Assembly (NCBI RefSeq): GCF_013282745.1
Contig: NZ_CP054044.1
Coordinates: forward strand, 3,534,001 to 3,598,000
Direction of reading: 5' to 3'
Origin: Yersinia bercovieri ATCC 43970
Lineage (GTDB): Bacteria; Pseudomonadota; Gammaproteobacteria; Enterobacterales; Enterobacteriaceae
DNA: 64,000 nt
The translations under genes were made by a program, and so were the position numbers. How positions within the stretch are numbered: position 1 is the stretch's first letter; each line of letters begins with the position of its first letter. Positions 36,882-44,036 of the stretch are shown one piece after another. The notes beneath the pieces were generated by a model, which was not told the origin of the DNA, ran no database searches, and saw only the letters and a list, made by a program, of their open reading frames with translations.

Positions 36882-38185
36882 GGAAACTATTTATTCAGTT
36901 TTTCTTACTGCTATTCGTCTGCTTTATGGTGATGGCAATGCTGGTCGGGCTGGTCTACAAAGTCACGGCGGAACGCGCGGGTCGCCAGTCATTGGATGAT
37001 TTGATGAAAAGCTCACTGTCATTGATGCGCAGTGAGCTGCGGGAGATCCCGCTAAAGGATTGGAATAAGACCATCGCCACACTGGATTTAAATCTCTCTT
37101 TTCAATTACATATCGAGCCTCTCGATAAGCGGGATCTGGGTGAGCGATTAAATAAGCGTCTGCGTGCGGGTGAGATTATTGCTCTGGATGATGAATATAC
37201 CTTCCTGCAACGCATTCCCCGTAGCCATTATGTCCTCGCCGTTGGCCCGGTGCCCTATCTGTTCTATCTGCATCAAATGCGGCTGTTGGATTTAGCCCTG
37301 CTTATCCTGATTGGCTTGTCATTAGCGCTGCCGGTCTTTCTTTGGATGCGACCCCACTGGAAAGATTTGCTTAAATTGGAGAACGCAGCCCAGCGGTTAG
37401 GGGCGGGTTATCTTGACGAACGAACTCACTTTGACCCGACATCCAGTTTAAGCCGCCTGGGGCTAGCCTTTAACCAAATGGCCGATAACATCAGCAAATT
37501 GATTGTCAGCAAAAAAATGCTGATTGATGGCATTGCCCATGAACTGCGCACCCCACTGGTACGTTTACGTTATCGTTTAGCGATGAGCGATAACCTGACG
37601 GAGAGTGAACAACAGGCGTTAAATCATGATATTGGTCAGTTGGAAGCCCTGATTGATGAGCTGTTAACCTATGCTCGTCTGGATCGTCCGCAAGTCTCCC
37701 TTAATCTGGAACCAATAGATCTCCCCAAGTGGTTAACGGCAAAAGTGCTGGATATGCGCATGATCCATCGTGAACGCGAGATAGAACTTGATATCCCTCA
37801 TCGCGGCGATTTTGGCGATGTTGACCTGCGTTTGATGGAGCGCGTATTGGATAATCTGGTCAATAATGCGCTACGTTACTCAACTAAGCGGCTGCGCGTG
37901 GGGCTGTGGTTTGATGGCGACAACGCCTGCTTGCAAGTGGAAGATGACGGGCCGGGTATTCCACTGGAAGAGCGTGCCCGGGTCTTTGAGCCTTTTGTTC
38001 GCCTCGACCCAAGCCGGGATCGGGCAACCGGCGGTTGTGGGTTAGGGTTGGCCATTGTTCACTCCATCGCACTGGCGTATCAAGGGAGTATCTCCGTCGA
38101 TGCCAGTTCACTGGGGGGGGCGAGCTTCCGCTTTTGCTGGCCGGTCAAAACCCGCCCGCCGCTGCCCGTTGAGCAAAATGAATAA
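36878..38185 (+). CDS. rstB: Sensor histidine kinase RstB
   Basis: RstB is the membrane sensor kinase for RstA. The protein has 435 residues. A first membrane helix (FIQFFLLLFVCFMVMAMLVGL) is followed by a periplasmic domain of about 105 residues and a second helix (LALLILIGLSLALPVFLWM). A HAMP region comes next, then the HisKA box with His221 (DGIAHELRTPLVRLRYRL). The ATPase domain has the N box (NLVNNALRYS), G1 (VEDDGPGIP), F box (VFEPFVRLDPSRD) and G2 (GGCGLGLAIVHSIA). Its ATG overlaps the rstA stop (ATGA), so the pair is co-translated. The stop codon lies within the first unit of a tandem repeat array. Confidence 0.95.
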   Translation: MRKLFIQFFLLLFVCFMVMAMLVGLVYKVTAERAGRQSLDDLMKSSLSLMRSELREIPLKDWNKTIATLDLNLSFQLHIEPLDKRDLGERLNKRLRAGEIIALDDEYTFLQRIPRSHYVLAVGPVPYLFYLHQMRLLDLALLILIGLSLALPVFLWMRPHWKDLLKLENAAQRLGAGYLDERTHFDPTSSLSRLGLAFNQMADNISKLIVSKKMLIDGIAHELRTPLVRLRYRLAMSDNLTESEQQALNHDIGQLEALIDELLTYARLDRPQVSLNLEPIDLPKWLTAKVLDMRMIHREREIELDIPHRGDFGDVDLRLMERVLDNLVNNALRYSTKRLRVGLWFDGDNACLQVEDDGPGIPLEERARVFEPFVRLDPSRDRATGGCGLGLAIVHSIALAYQGSISVDASSLGGASFRFCWPVKTRPPLPVEQNE

Positions 38186-38283
38186 AACGATAGCTGTAAT
38201 AAAACGATAACTGTAATAAAGCGATCTACCCTAATAAAACGATCAACCTAGTAAAACGATTAACCTAATAAAATAAGTCGCCT
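38181..38283. repeat. Six degenerate 17-base tandem repeats
   Basis: Six units with consensus AATAAAACGATNAACCT follow one another, five of 17 bases and one of 18, starting at 38181, 38198, 38215, 38233, 38250 and 38267. The first includes the rstB stop codon; the last ends about 20 bases before the carboxypeptidase start. There are no spacers, so this is not CRISPR. Arrays like this can vary in copy number. Confidence 0.85.
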
Positions 38284-38304
38284 ATCCGATTGATGGAGTT
38301 TTCT

Positions 38305-39786
38305 ATGACCACTGCTTATCAGCACCTGCGTGCGACCTTCACTCGTCTTTCCCGCTTTGAACATCTCTCCGCCATTGCCGGATGGGATATGCAGGCCATG
38401 ATGCCGCCGAAAGGGAGTCTTGCTCGCTCCGAAGCCATGGCGGAGTTAAATGTGCTGCAACACCAGATTCTAACCACCAAGCAGGTTGGTGAATGGTTGA
38501 AGCAAGCAGACCATGAAGCGCTCAATGATATTGAGCAGGCGAATTTGCGCGAAATGCGTCGCCATTACCACAATGCTGTCCTGCTACCGGAATCACTGGT
38601 GGAGGCAAAATCATTGGCCGGAGCCAAATGTGAACATGCATGGCGCCAGCAACGTATCGCCAATGACTGGGGTGGTTTTGCAGAAAATCTGCGTGAAGTA
38701 GTCAAACTGAGTCGCGAAGAGGCCTCAATTCGTGGCCAGGCGGCCGGAACATCCGGTTATGACGCCTTGCTGAATTTGTATGAACCGGGGACGAACAGCG
38801 CCGATCTTGAGCGTATATTCGGTGATCTTAAACAATGGTTACCGGCGCTATTGCAAAAAGTGACCGCCAAACAAGCCAATGAACCCTGCTTGATACCGCA
38901 GGGGCCATTTGACCTGCAAAAACAGCGGCAACTGGGGCTGAGTGTGATGAAAGTGCTGGGTTTTGACTTTGATGGCGGGCGGGTTGATGTCAGCGTCCAC
39001 CCATTTTGCGGTGGTGTACCCCAAGATGTTCGCATCACCACCCGTTATAATGAGCCAGAGTTCCTCAGCGCATTGATGGGGATTGTCCATGAAACAGGTC
39101 ATGCCCGTTACGAGCAAAATTTGCCACGTGAATGGTTGGACCAGCCAATCTCCCATGCCCGTTCAACCGCGATCCACGAATCTCAAAGTTTACTGTTTGA
39201 GATGCAATTAGCGCGCAGTAACGAGTTCCTGCAACTGATTCGCCCACTGGTGGTACAGCAATTTGGTGAGCAACCCGCTTTAGCTGAGCAAAACTTCATT
39301 GCTTTGAACCAGCGCGTCAAAACTGGCTTTATCCGCGTTGATGCCGATGAAGTGAGCTACCCTGCCCATGTCATCTTGCGCTATGAAATTGAAAAAGCGC
39401 TGATCAGTGGTGAAATCGAAGTCGATGATATTCCTGCGCTGTGGAGTGAGAAGATGCAGCAATACCTCGGGATTAATACCGACGGTAACTATCGTAATGG
39501 TTGTATGCAAGATATTCACTGGACCGATGGTGCTTTTGGCTACTTCCCAACTTATACCTTGGGTGCAATGTATGCCGCACAACTATTCCAAACCGCCCGT
39601 GACGCCATCCCTGGATTGGATCAGAGTATTGCCAATGGCGATATCAGCACCCTGTTCAACTGGTTGCAACAGAATATCTGGCAACATGGTAGCCGTTACC
39701 CAACAGCAGAATTGATCACTAAAGCCACTGGCGAGCCACTTAACCCACGATTTTTCCGCCAACATTTAGAGCGTCGCTACTTATAA
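38305..39786 (+). CDS. Metallocarboxypeptidase, M32 (Taq) family
   Basis: M32 carboxypeptidases are zinc or cobalt enzymes that remove C-terminal residues from peptides, with broad specificity but little activity after proline. The protein has 493 residues, the family size. The metal site is HETGH at 262-266 (GIVHETGHARYEQNLP), and a second conserved segment is AIHESQSLLFE with Glu292. DVRITTRYNEPEF, ADEVSYPAHVILRYEIEKALI and a GCMQDIHWTDGAFGYFPTYTLG block are also typical. It is probably cytoplasmic, as no signal peptide is seen. I chose ATG 38305, with GGAG six bases upstream. It follows the tandem repeats after rstB, and is not obviously in the rst operon. Confidence 0.92.
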   Translation: MTTAYQHLRATFTRLSRFEHLSAIAGWDMQAMMPPKGSLARSEAMAELNVLQHQILTTKQVGEWLKQADHEALNDIEQANLREMRRHYHNAVLLPESLVEAKSLAGAKCEHAWRQQRIANDWGGFAENLREVVKLSREEASIRGQAAGTSGYDALLNLYEPGTNSADLERIFGDLKQWLPALLQKVTAKQANEPCLIPQGPFDLQKQRQLGLSVMKVLGFDFDGGRVDVSVHPFCGGVPQDVRITTRYNEPEFLSALMGIVHETGHARYEQNLPREWLDQPISHARSTAIHESQSLLFEMQLARSNEFLQLIRPLVVQQFGEQPALAEQNFIALNQRVKTGFIRVDADEVSYPAHVILRYEIEKALISGEIEVDDIPALWSEKMQQYLGINTDGNYRNGCMQDIHWTDGAFGYFPTYTLGAMYAAQLFQTARDAIPGLDQSIANGDISTLFNWLQQNIWQHGSRYPTAELITKATGEPLNPRFFRQHLERRYL

Positions 39787-39810
39787 TCGACCAACTCAAA
39801 CGCTCGCTCG

Positions 39811-39834
39811 CCCGACCTTTGCCTAAAGGCCGGG
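39811..39834 (+). terminator. Hairpin after the M32 carboxypeptidase gene
   Basis: CCCGACCTTT and AAAGGCCGGG pair (with one A-C mismatch) around a four-base loop, 25 bases after the stop. The following GTGTTCCTCC is only weakly U-rich. Confidence 0.55.
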
Positions 39835-39981
39835 TGTTCCTCCTCTGCAAAACATAAATTTCACCTTACTAGCCAACCACTATTTTGTTGCATGAGAGTG
39901 CCTATTTATTAAGAAAACCACACTGTATGTTGTAACTAAAACAGCTGAAAAATGGACTGCTTGTTGTGGTTTTGCCTCCTG

Positions 39982-39987
39982 TACAAT
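39982..39987 (+). promoter_or_regulatory. Candidate -10 of a promoter for the leader region
   Basis: TACAAT stands about 40 bases before a short reading frame with its own ribosome-binding site. TTGTTG lies 15 bases upstream as a possible but closely spaced -35. It could drive the leader and ydgU. Confidence 0.35.
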
Positions 39988-40026
39988 CGGTTACAAGCCG
40001 AAACCAATGACTCACGGAAGCGATTA

Positions 40027-40071
40027 ATGATTTCCTCTACTCTTCTTTCAACGACCCAACCGGGCCGATAG
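40027..40071 (+). CDS. Possible 14-residue leader peptide
   Basis: A short reading frame encodes MISSTLLSTTQPGR and ends in TAG. GGAAG lies six bases before the ATG, well placed for initiation. Seven of 14 residues are Ser or Thr. It is followed by segments with alternative base pairing and an intrinsic terminator, then ydgU, which is the layout of an attenuator leader. It could equally be a chance frame at the edge of a palindromic repeat, so the call is tentative. Confidence 0.35.
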   Translation: MISSTLLSTTQPGR

Positions 40072-40082
40072 ACAAATATCAT

Positions 40083-40178
40083 CCCCGATAGCTAGCATCA
40101 TCCGGGGCGCAGATGCTCTACTCCTCTGCCTATTCTTGCCGGTCAAGATCGCATCATCGGGGCTTGTCAGCAGTCTGA
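40083..40178. repeat. Palindromic element related to copy 1 (copy 2, partial)
   Basis: The right part (about 40111-40178) matches the right end of the element at 29082-29249. The shared core reads AGATCGCATCATCGGGG followed by a GTCAGCAGTCTGA end. The left part differs from copy 1. CCCCGAT at 40083-40089 can pair either with GGGG at 40104-40107 or with ATCGGGG at 40156-40162. As with copy 1, the element abuts an intrinsic terminator. Confidence 0.65.
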
Positions 40179-40203
40179 CACCCGTTTTACCGGGTGTTTT
40201 TTA
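40178..40203 (+). terminator. Intrinsic terminator before ydgU
   Basis: ACACCCG and CGGGTGT form a seven-base stem around a six-base loop, followed by a T-run. It lies upstream of ydgU, so it ends the leader or repeat transcript rather than a coding gene. Confidence 0.8.
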
Positions 40204-40218
40204 TCAGGAGTGCTGATC

Positions 40219-40299
40219 ATGCTGCGCCGTTATTTATTCGAAATCACTTTGGCGACATTAGTTATATGCGGGCTGGTCGCACTGTTTTTTTATTTATAG
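40219..40299 (+). CDS. ydgU: YdgU-like membrane microprotein, 26 residues
   Basis: This short gene encodes a 26-residue single-helix membrane peptide. It begins MLRRYLFEITLATLVICGLV and ends in ALFFYL. CAGGAG stands nine bases before the ATG. The Arg-Arg/Tyr N-terminus, the internal Cys and the aromatic end resemble the 27-residue YdgU of E. coli as I remember it. In E. coli ydgU also lies just upstream of ydgD, as here, which makes the identity likely. The usual asr gene upstream of ydgU is missing; a palindromic repeat and terminator take its place. The function is unknown; single-helix peptides of this kind often modulate membrane proteins. Confidence 0.7.
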   Translation: MLRRYLFEITLATLVICGLVALFFYL

Positions 40300-40473
40300 T
40301 AAAACGGCCCGGCCCGTTCTAAAATTATCGAAAAATCAATTACTGACAACACACAGCTACGCTAATTATGTCTATAGTTAGCGGTAGCAGTAACTTGCGA
40401 TGCCCGCTTAATCAGCAGCGTATCAGCTGTGGTAATGGATACCCCCTTAGGAATAGAGGCAGGCTAATAATTT

Positions 40474-41322
40474 ATGCGTTTATCTTCGTTGCTACTGTTG
40501 AGCTTATTACCTCTCTCTACCTCTGTAGCTTTAGCCCTGCCGCCAACGGATAAGTCAGATAGTGACCACACTATTGTCGAGCAAACCACCCTGTTCTTCG
40601 ATAAAGATGAGCGCACCGCCATAACCCGTAGTTCTCAATGGCCATGGCAAGCCATTGGACAGATCGAAACAGCCAGTGGCAACCTGTGTACCGCAACATT
40701 AATCTCCCCTCACCTGGCACTCACCGCAGGCCATTGTGTTCTGGCCCCGCCGGGTAAGCTGGACCCCGCGATTGCCTTGCGATTTATCTCCAGTAATGGC
40801 CAGTGGAAGTATCAATTAACTAAACTGGAAACCCTGGTTGATACTAAATTGGGGAAAAAACTCAAGCCTGATGGTGACGGCTGGATTGTCCCCCCGGCGG
40901 CGGCAGCCTATGATTTTGCACTCATTCGGTTAACCAACAAGAAGTCGGTTCCAATTAAGCCATTACCCCTATGGAGTGGAACCGCCAATGAACTGACACA
41001 AGCGCTTAAGCAAGTGAACCGCAAAATAACTCAGGCCGGTTACCCCCTCGATCATCTGGAAACGCTCTATAGTCATGAAGATTGTCTGATCACCGGTTGG
41101 GCGCAGCAAGGTGTGCTTTCACATCAATGCGATACATTGCCCGGTGACAGCGGCTCGCCACTGATATTAAAAAACGGCGAAGATTGGTCTTTGATTGCAA
41201 TTCAAAGTTCTGCCCCCGCCGCTAAAGATCGCTACCTTGCCGATAATCGGGCATTGGCAGTCACGGCCATTAAGGGGCGGTTAAAAACAATAATTGATAA
41301 GGCAACCAAGAGAGGTAATTAA
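40474..41322 (+). CDS. ydgD: Trypsin-like serine protease YdgD
   Basis: YdgD is a predicted periplasmic serine endopeptidase of the trypsin fold (S1). The protein has 282 residues. A signal peptide ([21 protein letters not shown]) is followed by the catalytic His87 in LTAGHC, Asp147 (AYDFALIRL) and Ser226 ([14 protein letters not shown]). Cys72/Cys88 flank the His loop and Cys204/Cys219 precede the Ser loop, giving two likely disulfides. Blocks such as [20 protein letters not shown] and [17 protein letters not shown] match E. coli YdgD. The substrate is not known. It follows ydgU as in E. coli. The mdtI/mdtJ genes that come next in E. coli are not present; an AT-rich islet follows instead. 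Confidence 0.92.
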   Translation: MRLSSLLLLSLLPLSTSVALALPPTDKSDSDHTIVEQTTLFFDKDERTAITRSSQWPWQAIGQIETASGNLCTATLISPHLALTAGHCVLAPPGKLDPAIALRFISSNGQWKYQLTKLETLVDTKLGKKLKPDGDGWIVPPAAAAYDFALIRLTNKKSVPIKPLPLWSGTANELTQALKQVNRKITQAGYPLDHLETLYSHEDCLITGWAQQGVLSHQCDTLPGDSGSPLILKNGEDWSLIAIQSSAPAAKDRYLADNRALAVTAIKGRLKTIIDKATKRGN

Positions 41323-41411
41323 TAGTGCTGGGAATTGACTAAAAAATTGATGCTCTGGTTATTATCTTTTACTGACAGGCTAAGGTTCTTCGCCCGTCAG
41401 AGCGGCATTAC

Positions 41412-41441
41412 CAAGCCCTTTGTGAGGCGCTACAGGGCTTG
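41412..41441. terminator. Hairpin between ydgD and the ClpP-like gene
   Basis: CAAGCCCT and AGGGCTTG form a perfect eight-base stem around a 14-base loop between two converging genes. Neither side has a U-tract; it is a plausible weak terminator. Confidence 0.45.
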
Positions 41442-41475
41442 ATGACTTAGATTAACTTAATTATTAATAATATAA

Positions 41476-42150
41476 TTACTCACTCTTTTCCTCATTCAAA
41501 ATATAATAAGAAACAGGTGTTCTTTCTATTTCAATCGCCTTGGCTGTTGATATTTTTTTCTCTATGGCAACATTAGCATCAATCAACTTATGGCTATCTT
41601 CGCTAAAAAGAATTTTGCTTAGATCCTCGTCGTTATAGGAGGTGCATTGTTTATAAATGTTTTTAAATACATTATTAGAGCTATCAACATATTGTTTTAT
41701 TTGATCGATATGATTTGGCTGCAGATAGCCTTTTCTAGTATCGTTACTCGCTGAGGCCGGATGAAGTAAAAAGCTAGACAATGGCATAGCCAACCTCTCT
41801 TTGGCCGCGCAGTAAAACATTGTTGCTGCAGAGGCGACCATTGCTGAATTTATTGTTGTTATTGGCGCACGTGAGCTTCTTACCGCTTCATAAGCCATGT
41901 AGCCGCTATCCATATCGCCTCCATTGCTATTAATATAGAGATACAGATGTTTCAAAGTAGGGTAATTAGCATTTATCTCATCAATAGATGAAATTAACTC
42001 AGTAACGCTTTTTTCCGTGACATCGCCGATATAATAAATCTTTGCAGCCGCAACAACCTCTTTTCCTGCACTTTTGTTTTTTACTACGGAGACAGTCGCT
42101 AACGATGATGCAGAAAATGTTAGTACGCAAAAAGTAATTATTTTCTTCAT
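41476..42150 (-). CDS. Periplasmic ClpP-like serine protease
   Basis: The protein has 224 residues and begins with a signal peptide (MKKIITFCVLTFSASSLA). The mature part has the ClpP/crotonase fold: AKIYYIGDVTEKSVTELISSI, then LYLYINSNGGDMDSGYMAYEAV, then NSAMVASAATMFYCA with nucleophile Ser107 and FLLHPAS with His130. The third triad residue is unclear, as the expected Asp position appears to hold Cys169 (KQCTS). ClpP proper is cytoplasmic and works with an ATPase. An exported ClpP-like protein would act alone, more like SppA- or NfeD-type proteases. The gene is AT-rich and lies first in an islet with two other minus-strand genes. Its substrate is unknown. Confidence 0.78.
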   Translation of the reverse strand: MKKIITFCVLTFSASSLATVSVVKNKSAGKEVVAAAKIYYIGDVTEKSVTELISSIDEINANYPTLKHLYLYINSNGGDMDSGYMAYEAVRSSRAPITTINSAMVASAATMFYCAAKERLAMPLSSFLLHPASASNDTRKGYLQPNHIDQIKQYVDSSNNVFKNIYKQCTSYNDEDLSKILFSEDSHKLIDANVAIEKKISTAKAIEIERTPVSYYILNEEKSE

Positions 42151-42346
42151 GTTGATTTATCCCAAAAAAAATCAATCATACTTACTCTTGCTAAAAATAT
42201 AATAAAAATATTATTCTTATTTATTGTTTGTTTATAAATATCACTATTAGAAATAGCTGGATTCTAAAATTCTGACAAACAGCGCTACCCATGCAGAACA
42301 ATAGATTACCGCAAGGGATTATGTTTTCAAATGCGAGTCCTTGCAC

Positions 42347-42877
42347 TTACTCATGAATAACTCCTCCCCCGTAAAGATTAAATATCTTTTCATGCTTACA
42401 TGCCCCATTCAAGAACACTATCGAGTGGAAGTCAGCACTATTTTTTTCTACAAACGACTCCATCAGCATAGCGTTTGTTAGAAAAATGCTCGCTTGATCT
42501 ATTCCATATTGATGTAGCTCTCTGTTAATAATGTCTGGTTGACATAAAGTATCAACACCTCCCATATACCCCTTGATATGAGCAACTGGAAATATTTGAG
42601 ATAAGCGAAATGCAAGAGCATTTTCTCCACCATAAGCTGAGAAGCAACAAGCCAGCCTTATGTAATTATATTGGTTTATATTTACAATTCGTTGCCTGAT
42701 AAAAATCAAAAGTTGGTGTGCATTGAGTCGATTACCATTAATAATGATACAGCCATCCCTTGTCCCATGAGCCGAAATATTGAGCCGATTTGTAAATGCC
42801 GGTTGTTCTAACTGTTTGTTGTAAAAGTTGTCTTGGAATATATAACCATCGTCAAATACATCTAGTATTATAGCCAT
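42347..42877 (-). CDS. Putative caspase/C80-fold cysteine peptidase
   Basis: I do not recognise a specific family. The protein has 176 residues and no signal peptide. Two motifs resemble the catalytic dyad of the caspase-haemoglobinase clan (C80, C11, CHAT). LNISAHGTRDGCIIING holds His37, and YIRLACCFSAYGGENALAFRL, about 40 residues later, holds Cys77/Cys78. The order strand-H-G then strand-A-C-x-S/G, followed by a helix that begins after Gly-Gly, is the pattern of CHAT and of the RTX/large-toxin C80 autoprocessing domains. The catalytic role is inferred. Base composition is AT-rich like its neighbours. No ribosome-binding site is evident. It could be a toxin domain, an effector or a signalling protease. 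Confidence 0.6.
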   Translation of the reverse strand: MAIILDVFDDGYIFQDNFYNKQLEQPAFTNRLNISAHGTRDGCIIINGNRLNAHQLLIFIRQRIVNINQYNYIRLACCFSAYGGENALAFRLSQIFPVAHIKGYMGGVDTLCQPDIINRELHQYGIDQASIFLTNAMLMESFVEKNSADFHSIVFLNGACKHEKIFNLYGGGVIHE

Positions 42878-43012
42878 TAGATTAAGTACTCATCAAAAAA
42901 TATACTGTATTTTAATTAGTAGGTTACGTCGTGACCGCCAAAACTCATAGAACTCAAGTTTCACCACGATAATTTATTTATTACTGTAAATAGCGAAGCT
43001 ATCAAGTCATGG

Positions 43013-43687
43013 TTATACCTTGAAGTCTAGTTGCAGAGTGGCCCTATTCGCTAAATTATCATCAGCTATAACCAAACAATGGCTACCAATGATTTTCATA
43101 ATAATTAAAGATATGTGTAATGAAAGAGTACTTTTTAAATTATTTGTAGCAACAATGTCATGGTTTTTTAAAATAACATTATTGACCTGACTTTGTGATC
43201 TTATTTCTATAATGCCGCTTTTATTAATATTAAATACATTACTGCAATTGCTCCTATGCAGAGAAGCCATACTGATATCCCATCGACATCCACTGCTATC
43301 CTCCCAATATGGGATTGACTCAAATATATCAACAAAAACACCTTGATGTAAAAATGCAGAGATAGAATCCACATAATCATGTGTCCATTGTTCTCCACCG
43401 TGATTAATGAAGTTTTGGTAACTGCTCTCAAAGTCCCCTGGAGTGCTAACCCTATAGTCATCTATATAATAATCCATCCGCGACAAATCAGCTTGCATAG
43501 AACCACTCATCAAACCTCGAGTGTCTATTGATGTCTCATTGACAATAAGATTATTAATTGCTATTGAAAATTTTTGCGCAAATCCTTTATCCAAAATGGC
43601 TGTGAGAGTCTTACTACCGAAGTAATCAGGAGAGTTAATCCCGTTATTTTGTGTATTAGTCGATGATATTTTTTTGGAGAAAAACAT
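43013..43687 (-). CDS. Unrecognised protein of the AT-rich islet, 224 residues
   Basis: I do not recognise a family. The N-terminus is Ser/Thr/Asn-rich (MFFSKKISSTNTQNNGINSP) without a hydrophobic signal peptide, reminiscent of secreted effector leaders but not diagnostic. The middle has DYYIDDYRVSTPGDFESSYQNFINHGGEQWTHDYV (split here by position 71 to 105). The last 60 residues are beta-rich and hydrophobic (LHISLIIMKIIGSHCLVIADD). AGGA lies nine bases before the ATG. It stands 136 bases upstream of the caspase-like gene on the same strand, so it may be the first gene of a three-gene islet. The composition is unlike the flanking housekeeping genes, which suggests transfer. Confidence 0.6.
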   Translation of the reverse strand: MFFSKKISSTNTQNNGINSPDYFGSKTLTAILDKGFAQKFSIAINNLIVNETSIDTRGLMSGSMQADLSRMDYYIDDYRVSTPGDFESSYQNFINHGGEQWTHDYVDSISAFLHQGVFVDIFESIPYWEDSSGCRWDISMASLHRSNCSNVFNINKSGIIEIRSQSQVNNVILKNHDIVATNNLKSTLSLHISLIIMKIIGSHCLVIADDNLANRATLQLDFKV

Positions 43688-43978
43688 TATAACTGTTCCT
43701 TTTTAGCCCTGTCCATTAAACGATTTCCGGGTAACACACAATGTTGTGTACTAAATAAGCGAAGATCGTAATCTTCTTTACCAGTCAGTGTTAATATTCT
43801 TTAAAGGAGTAAAGGTAACCTAATACATTTAAGTAGTTGCATGATGATACCTTGGGCATATACTAACGTTGTTTGGAATTGTTTTTATGCAGCATGGTGA
43901 TGTTGTTTGTCAACTTTTTATTATTTCTGCACTAATTTAATATAGTTCTGTCAACGGGGAGCTAAGTGCTTAATGCAT
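43688..43978. other. Intergenic region between the islet and hrpA
   Basis: About 290 bases without a gene. A small inverted repeat, ACACAA-TG-TTGTGT (43736-43749), lies just upstream of the islet's first gene and might be an operator. The remainder is AT-rich with no other structure I can support. Confidence 0.3.
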
Positions 43979-44021
43979 AAAAAATCCCGCGCTCAAATCA
44001 GTAATGACCCAAGCGCGGGAT
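43979..44021 (-). terminator. Terminator of hrpA
   Basis: ATCCCGCGCT (43984-43993) and AGCGCGGGAT (44012-44021) form a perfect ten-base stem. On the minus strand it is followed by TTTTTT, directly after the hrpA stop. Confidence 0.88.
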
Positions 44022-44036
44022 GGTACTCATCATCAA

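Noticed and set aside
38181-38283. Repeats after rstB considered as a CRISPR array
   Set aside because: Units are contiguous with no spacers and there are no cas genes in the window.
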